Shown: one piece after another, positions 15,189 through 23,153 of the stretch | Position numbering within the stretch: the first letter of the stretch is position 1 | Layout of the letters: the number at the start of each line of letters is the position of its first letter | Assembly (NCBI GenBank): GCA_000435195.1 | Contig: FR880288.1 | Span: 1-27,715, forward strand | DNA length: 27,715 bases | Direction: 5' to 3' | Source of the DNA: Clostridium sp. CAG:169 | Lineage (GTDB): Bacteria > Bacillota > Clostridia > Oscillospirales > Ruminococcaceae | Program-made: the position numbers and the translations under genes | The notes under the pieces: model-generated | What the model was told of the DNA's origin: nothing | Database searches by the model: none | Seen by the model: only the letters and a program-made list of their open reading frames with translations

Positions 15189-15792
15189 CCTGTCCCTCCT
15201 CTTCTTTTTCTTTCCACTGCTGCAATCCCATCATCTCCAGCTGTGACCAACTTTTGTCCATTGCATCCAGCTGTGCCCAACTTTTCCCCAGCTGCTCGAA
15301 CTGAGAAAAATCCAAGCCGCCTGTCACAAATTCCGCCTCCAAATGGGCAGGCATCAGCGAATAAAATGCCTGCTTTGCCTCATCCAGACTCAGGTTGCTG
15401 TCAGCTATCTCATTTGCCTGGACCACCAGTGTCCCTGTTCCCGGTCTATCTTGGACGACTGCCCGGATTCCTGCCGCATCCAGCGCCTTTTCCAATCCTG
15501 ACCGGTTAAAATCACTGGGAGCTATGCTCATCCTGCTGGCTGCGATCTCTCTGCGTCTTTCCAGCGGGATATTCGGATTGATGGGGATTCCCAGCATCCG
15601 CTCAAACTGCTCCAGCCGCTGCCGGCTGCAAGAGGAAATCAGCGCATCCGCACAAACTCTGCTTACCTGCTGCCGGAAAGGCTCCAGCACCGACAGATAG
15701 CTTTCCAGTTCCGCTCGAACCATCGACCCTGCTTCCAACCGGTAAAGCCGGAGCGAACGCATCCGCTCATAGATTCTTTTTCTGCAATCCAC
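15175..15792 (-). CDS. Tail protein I / XkdU-like baseplate protein (DUF2313)
   Basis: A 205-residue baseplate protein corresponding to P2 gpI or PBSX XkdU, linking the baseplate wedge to the fibre. Family features are the N-terminal helical region with EPFRQQVSR, then SRQRLEQFERMLGIPINPN and the ERRREIAASR stretch; the C-terminal third is the fibre-side domain with LMPAHLEAEFV. GTG 15792 is chosen because GAGGTG lies six bases upstream; the alternative GTG 15801 is inside that ribosome site. The tail ends in acidic and Trp/Gln-rich residues. It lies between baseplate J and the fibre, as in PBSX. Confidence 0.82.
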   Translation of the reverse strand: MDCRKRIYERMRSLRLYRLEAGSMVRAELESYLSVLEPFRQQVSRVCADALISSCSRQRLEQFERMLGIPINPNIPLERRREIAASRMSIAPSDFNRSGLEKALDAAGIRAVVQDRPGTGTLVVQANEIADSNLSLDEAKQAFYSLMPAHLEAEFVTGGLDFSQFEQLGKSWAQLDAMDKSWSQLEMMGLQQWKEKEEEGQDVQQ

Positions 15793-15806
15793 CCAATCCA
15801 CCTCTT

Positions 15807-16859
15807 CTACTGTTTTGCCATGCGGCTGATCTTACAGTCAGACAGAGTAAAGATTTCCCCCGACAGCGGGTAAAGGTCCTGTGCCGGGAGCTTTACCCTA
15901 CAATTTTCCACACCCTCGCAGGTAAAAATCTCCCGACAGACCAGCGCCGGAAATAGTCCCTGCCCTATCTTCTGGCGCTCCATCATCCTGCCGACCGCCT
16001 GCTGACACAGCGTACTGATGTCCTCAAAGCTGTATCCGTCCTCTACCGCTATCTCGACCTCGATCTGCTGCGGCTTTTCCTTTGCCTTTTCAATCGACAG
16101 GTCCACGTTGATTTCCTTGAGCTGACCGATTTCCTCCTGCATCTGCGCGATCAGCGCCTCGTTGACCCCGGCGCCGTGCAGCAGGATTCCCACCGTGTTC
16201 ACTCCATTCACCCTCGGGATGACCTTGGCGCAGCGCACACCCGGATAGCTCATCGCCCGGTCGTAATAAAACGCCTGATTGGTCCCGTTGCTGACCTGCC
16301 GAAAACTGTCCAGCAGCCGTTGGCGCAGCGCTTCGTCCCCTTCGGCATCCTCGCCGGACAAAATCGCCTGCTCATTGTAAACCGCAGCAATCCCCTGCAC
16401 CGGCGTCACCATGACCGTCAGACTGCCCGCTGCCACATTGCCGCTTTTGCCTGCGGTTTGGCAACGGACGACGCTTTTGACCTGCGTCTGCCCTGCCTGC
16501 AAAGTCACCGGCTGCACGGTCACATACCGGATGCTGCCCGACGGCACCGTCAGAAAAACGCCCTGCGGAATCACGATCGGCTCATCCGCCGCAGCCGTTC
16601 TGGAAAAGATCACCTCTCCCTGTGCCGCAATCGCCTTTCTTCGCTGCAATCCCTTCTGCTGTGCGTGCTGTTCCAGCGCCAAACCGGTCGCGGTCTGTGC
16701 AAACGCCTGCTTTTTCTCCTCTTCCAACTGCTGATACAGCAGCTCCAGCTGTTCTGCCAGGATGCGAAGGCGAACCCCGATGTCCGACGCTTCATCTGCC
16801 GGTATTCCAGTCAGCTCTTCATAACGCTGCTGCATCTTCTGTAAAAAATCCTGTGTCAT
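15807..16859 (-). CDS. Baseplate J-like protein (XkdT/gpJ)
   Basis: A 350-residue wedge protein of the baseplate J family, which links the hub-proximal ring to the outer baseplate in contractile tails. The N terminus is helical (LRILAEQLELLYQQ), followed by the family's beta domain with IVIPQGVFLTVPSG and the central QVSNGTNQAFYYDRAMSYPG segment, then VRCAKVIPRVNGVNTVGILL. The length is near that of XkdT. ATG 16859 follows AAAGGAG; the frame open to 16931 overlaps the previous gene. Confident family call. Confidence 0.93.
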   Translation of the reverse strand: MTQDFLQKMQQRYEELTGIPADEASDIGVRLRILAEQLELLYQQLEEEKKQAFAQTATGLALEQHAQQKGLQRRKAIAAQGEVIFSRTAAADEPIVIPQGVFLTVPSGSIRYVTVQPVTLQAGQTQVKSVVRCQTAGKSGNVAAGSLTVMVTPVQGIAAVYNEQAILSGEDAEGDEALRQRLLDSFRQVSNGTNQAFYYDRAMSYPGVRCAKVIPRVNGVNTVGILLHGAGVNEALIAQMQEEIGQLKEINVDLSIEKAKEKPQQIEVEIAVEDGYSFEDISTLCQQAVGRMMERQKIGQGLFPALVCREIFTCEGVENCRVKLPAQDLYPLSGEIFTLSDCKISRMAKQ

Positions 16860-16870
16860 CTTTGCTCCTT

Positions 16871-17242
16871 TTAAAAATTCATCCTCCACTCCACGACCGA
16901 CCGCGCCAGCTGACCGTCCGCAAGGGTACATTCCAGCTCAAACTTTACCAACAGCTCGTCCGCCTGCGTGCCTTGCTTGCACCTGGCTGCAACGACCCGC
17001 ACCTCCGGCATTTCCAGCAGCGCCTCCTGCGCATATTCCAATGCCAGCTGCTCCCGCTGCGCCGGCGCAGTCCTTCCCAAAGTGTGCAGCAGGCTTCCCA
17101 GCTGCGGATTCAGTACAAACTTCCCCTTTGGCACCGTCAGACGTACCATCGCCCGCTGTATCAACTGCTGTGCGCCGTCCACCTCCTGCAAAAAGCCCTG
17201 CCCGTTGCGGCTGTGATCCCCGTGCTGCAACAGAAGCTCCAT
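16871..17242 (-). CDS. gp25/XkdS-like baseplate wedge protein (DUF2634-like)
   Basis: A 123-residue small baseplate protein with the MVRLTVPKGKFVLNPQLGS segment typical of the gp25/gpW-like sheath-initiating wedge proteins (XkdS in PBSX). The C terminus is beta-rich and ends in the WRMNF pattern. ATG 17242 has GGAGGG just upstream and begins two bases after the spike gene stop. Its position directly before baseplate J matches the PBSX order. The residue-level match is modest, so the call leans on order and size. Confidence 0.72.
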   Translation of the reverse strand: MELLLQHGDHSRNGQGFLQEVDGAQQLIQRAMVRLTVPKGKFVLNPQLGSLLHTLGRTAPAQREQLALEYAQEALLEMPEVRVVAARCKQGTQADELLVKFELECTLADGQLARSVVEWRMNF

Positions 17243-17244
17243 CC

Positions 17245-17601
17245 CTATCCCTCCTGTTTCCATTCCCTGCCGTTGAGCAGCAGCCGTCCGTCCTTGCACA
17301 GTCGGATGCTGGCTCCGCCCGCCGAACGAATCAAAATTTCCCCTTCCTGCAACAGCTCTTCCTCTGCGGAAGGGTCGCTGACCGCACCCAGACAGACCTC
17401 TCCGCCCTGAGAACCCAGCACCAGCACCGGTGTCCCCTTCGGCGGCTTTGTGTAAATCCCATACGGTGCGCAGCGCTGCAATCGGCGGTATTCACAGCTG
17501 CCGACCACATACTGCTCCCCATGCTTTGCGCTCTCTGCCCGGACCCATCCGCTCTCCTTTTGCTGTGCACTTCTGCCTGTGCCCTTCTTTGCAATCCACA
17601 T
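17245..17601 (-). CDS. Baseplate spike / XkdR-like protein
   Basis: A 118-residue protein rich in Gly and beta-strand patterns. The region with PKGTPVLVLGSQGGEVCLGAV resembles an OB-fold, and the C-terminal GEILIRSAGGASIRLCKDGR repeats are like the beta-helix of membrane-puncturing spike proteins (gpV/gp45/XkdR type). No enzyme domain is attached. ATG 17601 follows GAGGAGGGG at seven bases; the GTG at 17607 sits too close. It is flanked by the hub and gp25-like genes. It is the likely tip of the contractile machine, though the assignment is from composition and place rather than a strong signature. Confidence 0.65.
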   Translation of the reverse strand: MWIAKKGTGRSAQQKESGWVRAESAKHGEQYVVGSCEYRRLQRCAPYGIYTKPPKGTPVLVLGSQGGEVCLGAVSDPSAEEELLQEGEILIRSAGGASIRLCKDGRLLLNGREWKQEG

Positions 17602-17613
17602 CCGCACCCCTCC

Positions 17614-18516
17614 TCATTCCAGAATCAGCAGGCTGCGCTCCCTGCCGTCCTCATACTGAAGCTCCTTGCTGATTAAACTTCCTGCACACCCACCCTCTGG
17701 AAGCTGCACGCGGACCCGGTCTCCCAGTTGCCAGTCCACCAGTTTCCCCAGCTCCAGCTCCCAGCGGATTCTGCCCTCCATCGACCGGTTCATCCGCCGC
17801 TGGGCGTCCGCTGTCGGACGCTCCCACTGTGCCGAAGGAATCAGGCAGCGCCTTCTTTGGATGGCAAGTCCCTGTGCCTGCGGGTTTTCGATTCTGGTGC
17901 TGTACCTGCCCCATTCGTCCCGCAGCAACACCTGTGAGATCACCTTTTCTCTGCGCACCACCCGGCTCAGGCGCAGCACCGCATCCTGCACACCGACCAG
18001 ATGGCTTTGCTTGCCCGCCAGCCTTGCACTGACCCTGGACAGATGCACAAACGGCTGCTGTCCCAGCGCCTGGATACAGCCGTCTGAAAAAGCCTCCCAC
18101 TCGCTGACTCCCTTGCCGACCCGAAAGTAGTTCAACGTCGCTGCTTGCGGCAGGTCGTTTTGAAATCCATAGGGCTTGATGTGTTTTTCAAACAGCTCCT
18201 GCAAGGTTACCCGGCTGTACTCCTGCGGGATGGCTTCGTTGTCCATCAGCACCGCTGCATCCGACCGTCCCCAAAGCTCGGTGTGGCATCCGGTCCCGTC
18301 AACAAAGGTTTTCTGGCGGTCGCAAAAGCCTCGAAACAGCCTTCTGCCGCCGCTCTGCACCTCGATGCGGACAACTTCCGCTTCCATTTGCTGCAAGCAT
18401 CGCACCTTCAGGCTGTCTGCGGGCGTATCTGCCGAACAAACCCACGAGAACAGGGTCATTCCTCCGATTTGCTTGCGGCTGCCGTCAAGCAGCTCCACAA
18501 AAACGTTTAGCTCCAT
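17614..18516 (-). CDS. Tail hub protein, XkdQ / late control D-like
   Basis: A 300-residue protein matching the gpD/XkdQ hub family that forms the ring under the tail tube and carries the spike. The N-terminal half has beta-barrel patterns (LFSWVCSADTPADSLKVRC, GGRRLFRGFCDRQ, LWGRSDAAVLMDNEAIP); the C-terminal part has the RIRWELELGKLVDWQLGDRV type fold that contacts the spike. ATG 18516 is preceded by AAAGGAAAG and overlaps the upstream gene by ten bases. No lysozyme domain is present, so the particle has no visible wall-cutting enzyme here. Confidence 0.82.
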   Translation of the reverse strand: MELNVFVELLDGSRKQIGGMTLFSWVCSADTPADSLKVRCLQQMEAEVVRIEVQSGGRRLFRGFCDRQKTFVDGTGCHTELWGRSDAAVLMDNEAIPQEYSRVTLQELFEKHIKPYGFQNDLPQAATLNYFRVGKGVSEWEAFSDGCIQALGQQPFVHLSRVSARLAGKQSHLVGVQDAVLRLSRVVRREKVISQVLLRDEWGRYSTRIENPQAQGLAIQRRRCLIPSAQWERPTADAQRRMNRSMEGRIRWELELGKLVDWQLGDRVRVQLPEGGCAGSLISKELQYEDGRERSLLILE

Positions 18517-18866
18517 CCCTTTGCTTTCCTTTCTTCCACAAACCGGACCCGATACTCCACCAGCTCCTGCCCGCCGACTCCAACCATCTCCACCTCTTCC
18601 AGCACCGCCTGCATCGGCTCAAGACCTGCGCCGCTGAGCAGACCTGCGCCCTGTCCAGCCAGCTTCTGCAAAGCGCAAAACTGCTCCAGCGCATCGACTC
18701 CAAATAGTTCGCCCTCTCCCTCCACCACCGTCAGTCCGTTTCCCAGCAGCTGCAAATGCTCTCCCACACCGTAGCAGCAGCTTCGACTGACCTTCTGGCA
18801 GCGGCTGACCTTCAATCTGGCAGGATTATGGCGAAAAACATATTCCTTAAATCGCAGATTGGTCAT
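18507..18866 (-). CDS. Tube-baseplate adaptor (XkdP N-terminal-like, no LysM)
   Basis: A 119-residue protein with FKEYVFRHNPARLKVSR near the start and GEGELFGVDALEQF in the middle. This pattern recurs in clostridial phages between tape measure and hub, at the position of PBSX XkdP. XkdP carries a C-terminal LysM wall-binding domain; here that domain is absent. The role is probably joining the tail tube end to the hub. ATG 18866 follows GGAGG at nine bases and overlaps the previous gene by 20 bases. The neighbour relation is strong evidence; the biochemical role is inferred. Confidence 0.65.
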   Translation of the reverse strand: MTNLRFKEYVFRHNPARLKVSRCQKVSRSCCYGVGEHLQLLGNGLTVVEGEGELFGVDALEQFCALQKLAGQGAGLLSGAGLEPMQAVLEEVEMVGVGGQELVEYRVRFVEERKAKGWS

Positions 18867-19206
18867 CCAGCCATTCCTCCATCCTTGTCTGGTAGCGCCC
18901 GGAAAGCCGTTCCAGCTCGTCCGAAATCTCCTGCAACCCCGGTTGCTCCCACACCTGCTCCACAACCTGCCGCTCCTCGCGGTAGCTCACCTGTGGCTGC
19001 GCTTCCTCCTGCGGCTGCGCTTTGGGGTCCTGCTCCTGTTTTTTCTCCTCTTCCCGCTGCATTTCCCGGGAAATTTCCTGATACTTTCCTGCTCCTTCGT
19101 CCGGCAGCTCATCTTTCTGTCCTGTCATCCTCTTTAAAAGCGGCACAAAAAAGCTGCTGCGCAAAAACACATTCAGATTTTCCTGCATCTTTTCTTCCGG
19201 CATCAT
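18847..19206 (-). CDS. 119-residue helical protein in the tape-measure slot
   Basis: This gene lies exactly where contractile phages encode the tape measure (after tube and chaperone, before the XkdP-like gene), but it is only 119 residues instead of several hundred. Residues 10-28 (FLRSSFFVPLLKRM region) are hydrophobic/amphipathic. About 35-80 are Glu/Gln/Lys/Pro-rich with likely coiled coil, and the C terminus holds the helix QEISDELERLSGRYQTRMEE. ATG 19206 overlaps the upstream TGA as ATGA, so translation is coupled; GAGGAG lies before it. It may be a miniature tape measure, or a second chaperone subunit with no tape measure at all. A Noc-like palindrome lies inside. Confidence 0.6.
   Translation of the reverse strand: MMPEEKMQENLNVFLRSSFFVPLLKRMTGQKDELPDEGAGKYQEISREMQREEEKKQEQDPKAQPQEEAQPQVSYREERQVVEQVWEQPGLQEISDELERLSGRYQTRMEEWLDDQSAI
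19061..19074. other. Noc-box-like palindrome, copy 3 (in tape-measure-slot gene)
   Basis: ATTTCCCGGGAAAT, perfect. Read on the coding strand as ATT TCC CGG GAA ATG (Ile-Ser-Arg-Glu-Met), a third codon phase. It is 5348 bases from copy 2. Confidence 0.65.
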
Positions 19207-19484
19207 GCTCTCTCCTCAAATCGCTGCTGATACTGCTGTGCCAGTCGGGCGATCTGTCCCAGCTCCATCCGGTGCAGCAGCTCCACCGCGCTGTCAAACA
19301 CCGGATATGCCCCCTCCTTCAGCGAAAAACGCAGCAGAGCGGCATTGTTTGCCACCGCCCACAGCTGTTCTCTGCGCGTCCGGTCCATCCCTTCACCGGC
19401 AAGCCCGCACAAAAACGCAAATGCCCGACCTGCCTCCTGCCCTAGCTGCACCTCCTGTGCCGCGCTCAATCTGCACACCTTCAT
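19203..19484 (-). CDS. Putative tail assembly chaperone (XkdN position)
   Basis: A 93-residue all-helical protein, with LSAAQEVQLGQEAGRAFAFL, ANNAALLRFSLKEGAYPVF and MELGQIARLAQQYQQRFEE. The size, the helical make-up and the place right after the tail tube gene match tail assembly chaperones, which coat the tape measure during tail assembly. ATG 19484 follows AGGAGG; the upstream frame to 19520 is not needed. It ends in an ATGA overlap with the next gene. I saw no slippery heptamer before the stop, so the frameshifted chaperone product of many phages is not evident. Confidence 0.6.
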   Translation of the reverse strand: MKVCRLSAAQEVQLGQEAGRAFAFLCGLAGEGMDRTRREQLWAVANNAALLRFSLKEGAYPVFDSAVELLHRMELGQIARLAQQYQQRFEERA

Positions 19485-19494
19485 CCCTGTCCTC

Positions 19495-19869
19495 CTATAT
19501 CTTGATCCGTCTGCTGGCAACCAGACTCACCTTCTCCAAAACGACCTCTCCCACCGACGCCGACTGGGTGATGTCCGACCACTCGCACCCCGAATAGATG
19601 ATTTTGCAGTCCGGCTGCACGATTACCAGGTTAAATCCGCTCAGCTCATAAAAGTCCACCCCTTGCGCCCGGCACAGGCAGACGCGGGACAGCTCGATCC
19701 AGTGCTGCACCCGACCGCCCACCGTGCCGACCGGCTCACTGCTTCCAAACGCCTCCACATACCGGCTCTGGCGGGAGGATTTCACCCGGTAGCTCTGCGC
19801 CGCTGCAACCTTGGTGCCGTTGACCTCGATGTAAATATCCGCACTGGTCGGAATTGAAACTAACGCCAT
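19495..19869 (-). CDS. Tail tube protein (XkdM-like)
   Basis: A 124-residue beta-rich protein that would stack as hexameric rings to form the inner tube. The start SIPTSADIYIEVNGTKVA and the ending EVVLEKVSLVASRRIKI match the contractile-tail tube family, and the gene directly follows the sheath, as expected. ATG 19869 has GGAGGG upstream. It is slightly smaller than PBSX XkdM. Confidence 0.82.
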   Translation of the reverse strand: MALVSIPTSADIYIEVNGTKVAAAQSYRVKSSRQSRYVEAFGSSEPVGTVGGRVQHWIELSRVCLCRAQGVDFYELSGFNLVIVQPDCKIIYSGCEWSDITQSASVGEVVLEKVSLVASRRIKI

Positions 19870-19881
19870 CCTCTTCCCTCC

Positions 19882-20937
19882 TTAAATCGAGATATGCGCC
19901 GTCAGATAAATACGGCTGAACACCGCTGCCAGATCAAACTCCAGCTCCACCACGCACACCGAAGGGTCCTCCTTCTGCACATAGGCGACCGGCGGCTCAA
20001 AGGAGGTGATCAGCCCCTGCTGCTTCTTTTCGTCCAGCACCACCGCCGCCTGTGAAACCACGCTGTCCTGCGAAAATCCCACCCGCTTGCCCTTGAGCAT
20101 CTCGGACAGTCGTTCCCGCACCGCGCGGATGATTTCATCAATCATCATCACCACGTTCACCGAGCTAAAGGTCCTGTCCTCCTCGTTTCCGGTGCGGGTA
20201 CGGGTGGTCACACAGCGGATACATTCTGCCTGACCGTCTGCCATCTCCAGCACCGTCACACCGTCTCCCAGCAGCGTTTCGATCTCCTGCTCGCTCAATG
20301 GTTCCAGCTGTTCGATGCCCTCCAGCGGTCGGGAGTGGTAACTGTCCATCGCTTCCCCCACCGCCAGCATCGCTGCCACCGCCGCTGCACAGACAGTCAG
20401 GGATTCCTCCTTCATCCCTGCTTTCTGGCAGCAGAGCACCATCCGTTCACAGTTGAGTGATTTTGCTGTCTGCGCCGCCTGCTCCTTTGCAACACAGCCG
20501 ACCGCCAGCCGCTCCCGCTCATTCTGCGAAGCCAGCTCCACCTGCTCCTTTAGCTTGTGCAAAACCTCCGGCTTTGTGCTGTCGCACAGGATGACCCCAC
20601 CTCGTTTGATTTCGCACAGCTTGCGCAGCGCGCCCTCATACAGCTCCTCTCCTGCCTGACTGCCGTCCACCGTCAGCGGCACCGCATAGACTCCGCTCAC
20701 ACCGACATTCAGCAGCATCCTGCACACCCTGCAAAATTCCTTTCCGGCACCCTGCGGTTCAAAAAACTCCTCCAGCTGCCCCAAACTTTTCAGCTGCACC
20801 ACGCCGCCCGCAGGCAGGCTTTTCCCTTCTCGAACCTTGGCTGCTCCACAGTAAAAAGCATACCGGTCCTGCATCACCCTCCTGCGGCTGATGACATCAT
20901 ACTCCGAGTACACCCCCGGACGATAACTCCTGCTCAT
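19882..20937 (-). CDS. Tail sheath protein (XkdK-like)
   Basis: A 351-residue contractile sheath protein. The N terminus with YRPGVYSEYDVISRR is the usual sheath start. The C-terminal part shows the conserved core: IRCVTTRTRTG, then the SSVNVVMMIDEIIRAVRER helix and a final strand that exchanges between neighbouring subunits (SVCVVELEFDLAAVFSRIYL). It is about 100 residues shorter than PBSX XkdK, the loss being in the variable middle domains. ATG 20937 begins two bases after the upstream stop. It proves the tail is contractile in design. Confident. Confidence 0.9.
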   Translation of the reverse strand: MSRSYRPGVYSEYDVISRRRVMQDRYAFYCGAAKVREGKSLPAGGVVQLKSLGQLEEFFEPQGAGKEFCRVCRMLLNVGVSGVYAVPLTVDGSQAGEELYEGALRKLCEIKRGGVILCDSTKPEVLHKLKEQVELASQNERERLAVGCVAKEQAAQTAKSLNCERMVLCCQKAGMKEESLTVCAAAVAAMLAVGEAMDSYHSRPLEGIEQLEPLSEQEIETLLGDGVTVLEMADGQAECIRCVTTRTRTGNEEDRTFSSVNVVMMIDEIIRAVRERLSEMLKGKRVGFSQDSVVSQAAVVLDEKKQQGLITSFEPPVAYVQKEDPSVCVVELEFDLAAVFSRIYLTAHISI

Positions 20938-20939
20938 TC

Positions 20940-21413
20940 CTACACCCCTTTTCTGACCACGCGCACCTGCTCCGGTATCGGCTGGGACGCTTCTCCTGTG
21001 CTGCCGCTGATTAAGAATTTACAGCACAGCTTCACCGGCAGCACCACGCCTCCCCAGTCCTTCTGCCACACCGCTTCGCCGCACTCGATCTGCTCGGCTC
21101 CCAGCTTATCGGAGAACAACAGTCGCTGCGCACACCTTTCCCACAGCCGCCAGCACTCCTCCCCGCTCGGACAGCAGAAGCTAATTTTCATCCAGACCTG
21201 CGCCTGCCTGCCCAGCGGCTGATCCTCTTCCCCGTAAAAGCTCTGCATCCCCAGCGGCTGCATCAGTACCTTCTGGATTGCCACCACCGCCAGCTTCTGT
21301 CTTTGCGGTCTGGCTCGAAGCTGCTGAGGATATGCCCCCAGCACCTCCATTTGCGCATCGCCGCGCAGCAGTTCCTGCTTGACCAGCTCGATCATCTGCG
21401 AAAACTCGTTCAT
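20940..21413 (-). CDS. Tail terminator / completion-like protein (XkdJ position)
   Basis: A 157-residue protein between the connector genes and the sheath. The N-terminal helix FSQMIELVKQELLRG, then ARPQRQKLAVVAIQKVLMQP and a beta-rich centre (QVWMKISFCCPSG) resemble small tail-terminator proteins of clostridial contractile phages. ATG 21413 overlaps the upstream TGA as ATGA. The role, capping the tube/sheath at the head side, is inferred from position; no hallmark residues are known to me. Confidence 0.6.
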   Translation of the reverse strand: MNEFSQMIELVKQELLRGDAQMEVLGAYPQQLRARPQRQKLAVVAIQKVLMQPLGMQSFYGEEDQPLGRQAQVWMKISFCCPSGEECWRLWERCAQRLLFSDKLGAEQIECGEAVWQKDWGGVVLPVKLCCKFLISGSTGEASQPIPEQVRVVRKGV

Positions 21414-21754
21414 CCTCTTCCCTCCTGAACCGGCACCGCCAGTCCCCACAGGTAGACCGGCTTTCCGTTCCAGCAAACCTTCTCCACCCGCTCCAAAATA
21501 AACTTCTCTTCGGCTTTACCCACACACCTGCGCACAAACTGCGCTCCTTCTCTCACCAGCTGCTCCTCACAGGGTGCCAGCAGCAGCCATCGTCCCTGCC
21601 GCACCATTCCCGAAGCGCCTCCTTCGGTCCTTGCCGCCCTCTCCCGCAGGGGATTTAGGTATGCTTTTAAAACTACACTTCCTTCTGCCTGCAAAAATTC
21701 CAGCCTGCATCCGCAGCGCTCGATGGCAGAAGCGATCATCTGTTCCGGCTGCAT
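21410..21754 (-). CDS. Head-tail joining protein, second connector (XkdI-like position)
   Basis: A 114-residue protein with an N-terminal helix (PEQMIASAIERCGC) and a beta-rich remainder including RQGRWLLLAPCEEQLVREG. The size and order fit the head-closure protein that joins connector and tail. ATG 21754 follows AGGGGGTGG and overlaps the upstream gene by 19 bases; longer in-frame versions reaching 21991 lie inside the upstream gene. The function comes from context only. Confidence 0.6.
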   Translation of the reverse strand: MQPEQMIASAIERCGCRLEFLQAEGSVVLKAYLNPLRERAARTEGGASGMVRQGRWLLLAPCEEQLVREGAQFVRRCVGKAEEKFILERVEKVCWNGKPVYLWGLAVPVQEGRG

Positions 21755-22095
21755 ACGTCCACCCCCTGCACACAAACGCCGGCGCTGTCCAGCAGGTCGC
21801 CCACCATCTCCAGCACCATCGCCTCCGACTGCTGTCCGCTGCCCGCTGTCAGCGAGATGTCCCCCACCTTGATGCCGCTGTACACCTCTCCCTGCATCCT
21901 CTGCAAACGATAGTATGCCAGCGCTGCACAGGCAAGGCTGAGCCGCTCCCTGTGTTCCTGCGGCTGCACCGCCGGGCGCAGCCGCCTGCACAGCTCTTCC
22001 CAGCAGCCCAGCACCAGTGGCTTCCAGCCCTCTGCTTGCTGTTCATCCAGTCCGCTGACCAGACAAAAATCCTTCATCAACTGCTTTTCATCCAT
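21736..22095 (-). CDS. Head-tail connector, gp6-like (XkdH-like position)
   Basis: A 119-residue mostly helical protein with RERLSLACAALAYYRLQRM and SGIKVGDISLTAG, a pattern seen in gp6-type connectors placed directly after the capsid gene. It would form the ring under the portal. ATG 22095 follows GGAGAG, 12 bases after the capsid stop. The helix arrangement and place are good evidence; no enzymatic motif is present. Confidence 0.65.
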   Translation of the reverse strand: MDEKQLMKDFCLVSGLDEQQAEGWKPLVLGCWEELCRRLRPAVQPQEHRERLSLACAALAYYRLQRMQGEVYSGIKVGDISLTAGSGQQSEAMVLEMVGDLLDSAGVCVQGVDVCSRNR

Positions 22096-22107
22096 CGCTT
22101 CTCTCCG

Positions 22108-23115
22108 TTATGCCAGCACCTTGACCGCATCCGGGAAGATTTTGGAAAATCCCGCAATGGAGGTCACCGCTGCTCGCTCCATCTGGCAGTCGATCAGCTT
22201 GTCATACTCCACGTTGATGCCGCCTGCCTGCACCATCTCCAGCGCATATCGTCTGTCCAGACCGATGATGGTTCCCTTTGGCACCGCCGAAGAAACAAAC
22301 AGCTTTGCACCCAGCGGGGTGGAAAGGCAGCCGGTCGCCTGGAAGTTCAGTCCCGTCTTCGGGTCCTGTAACTCCGGCACCTGCAACAGCTTGAGCATCA
22401 TGTCGTGGGATGCCAGCATCACATTCATCTGATATTCCCCAAAGCTTCCCCACAGGTTCAGCAGGTCCTGATAGGTCAACTTGTCACTCTGTGCCAGCTG
22501 CACCTTTTCCGCCGGATTGCTATTGCCGTCGCCGTTGATCAGCACATCCACCGCATCCTCCAGCTGCGCCCTGCCGATGCAGGAACCAATCTGCTTGAGT
22601 GCCACCGTAAACAGGTCCAGTCGCTGAAACTTGATTGCTTCATAGGAAGCCACCATCATTCTGCCGCGCTTTTTCAGTCGGATCAGGCTTTCCTTGAGTC
22701 GGATAGAGGTTTCTGGGATAAATCCGCCCTCCTCCACCACCGACGGCTTCTGGCTCTCCCAATCCGGGTCGGAGGCAATGGCGCGGTAGTCCATCCCTTC
22801 GATCTGGGTCTGCGCCGCACAGATTTCCTCCAGGATGTGATTGCCGTCCACACCCTGCTTGACCGCTCTTGCTACATACTCAGGAAAGAGGGCTGCGCTG
22901 TCCGAGGTCGCAAAAAATTTCTGCAAACGGTCGCTGTCCTGACCGGACACCTTGATGTCAAATCGCTTGAGCTGTCGCTGGAACGCATCGTAACCGGCAA
23001 GCTCGGTGCCCCTGTACTGCTCGGAAGGATCCAGACGCTCCAGACATTTGGAAAAACCCTCTCCGCTTTTGTAAAAATCCTTGGAAATCGCGATATTCTG
23101 ATAGTTATACTTCAT
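22108..23115 (-). CDS. Major capsid protein, HK97-type
   Basis: A 335-residue major capsid protein. The N-terminal arm is charged and helical; the centre carries SIRLKESLIRLKKRGRMMVAS, and the later VMLASHDMMLKLLQVPELQD and GLDRRYALEMVQAGGINVEYD segments fit the A-domain and P-domain of the HK97 fold. No N-terminal scaffold domain is visible, so scaffolding may come from the protease gene's C terminus. ATG 23115 has AAAGGAG upstream. It is preceded by the capsid-associated gene and protease, the normal order. Confidence 0.83.
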   Translation of the reverse strand: MKYNYQNIAISKDFYKSGEGFSKCLERLDPSEQYRGTELAGYDAFQRQLKRFDIKVSGQDSDRLQKFFATSDSAALFPEYVARAVKQGVDGNHILEEICAAQTQIEGMDYRAIASDPDWESQKPSVVEEGGFIPETSIRLKESLIRLKKRGRMMVASYEAIKFQRLDLFTVALKQIGSCIGRAQLEDAVDVLINGDGNSNPAEKVQLAQSDKLTYQDLLNLWGSFGEYQMNVMLASHDMMLKLLQVPELQDPKTGLNFQATGCLSTPLGAKLFVSSAVPKGTIIGLDRRYALEMVQAGGINVEYDKLIDCQMERAAVTSIAGFSKIFPDAVKVLA

Positions 23116-23153
23116 CTTAAAAACTCCTTTTGCAAACTCTGATTTTTCTGCCT

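Noticed and set aside
19195..19215. Programmed frameshift joining chaperone and next gene, as in many tailed phages
   Set aside because: No slippery heptamer was seen before the stop, and the next gene has its own GAGGAG and ATG in an ATGA overlap.
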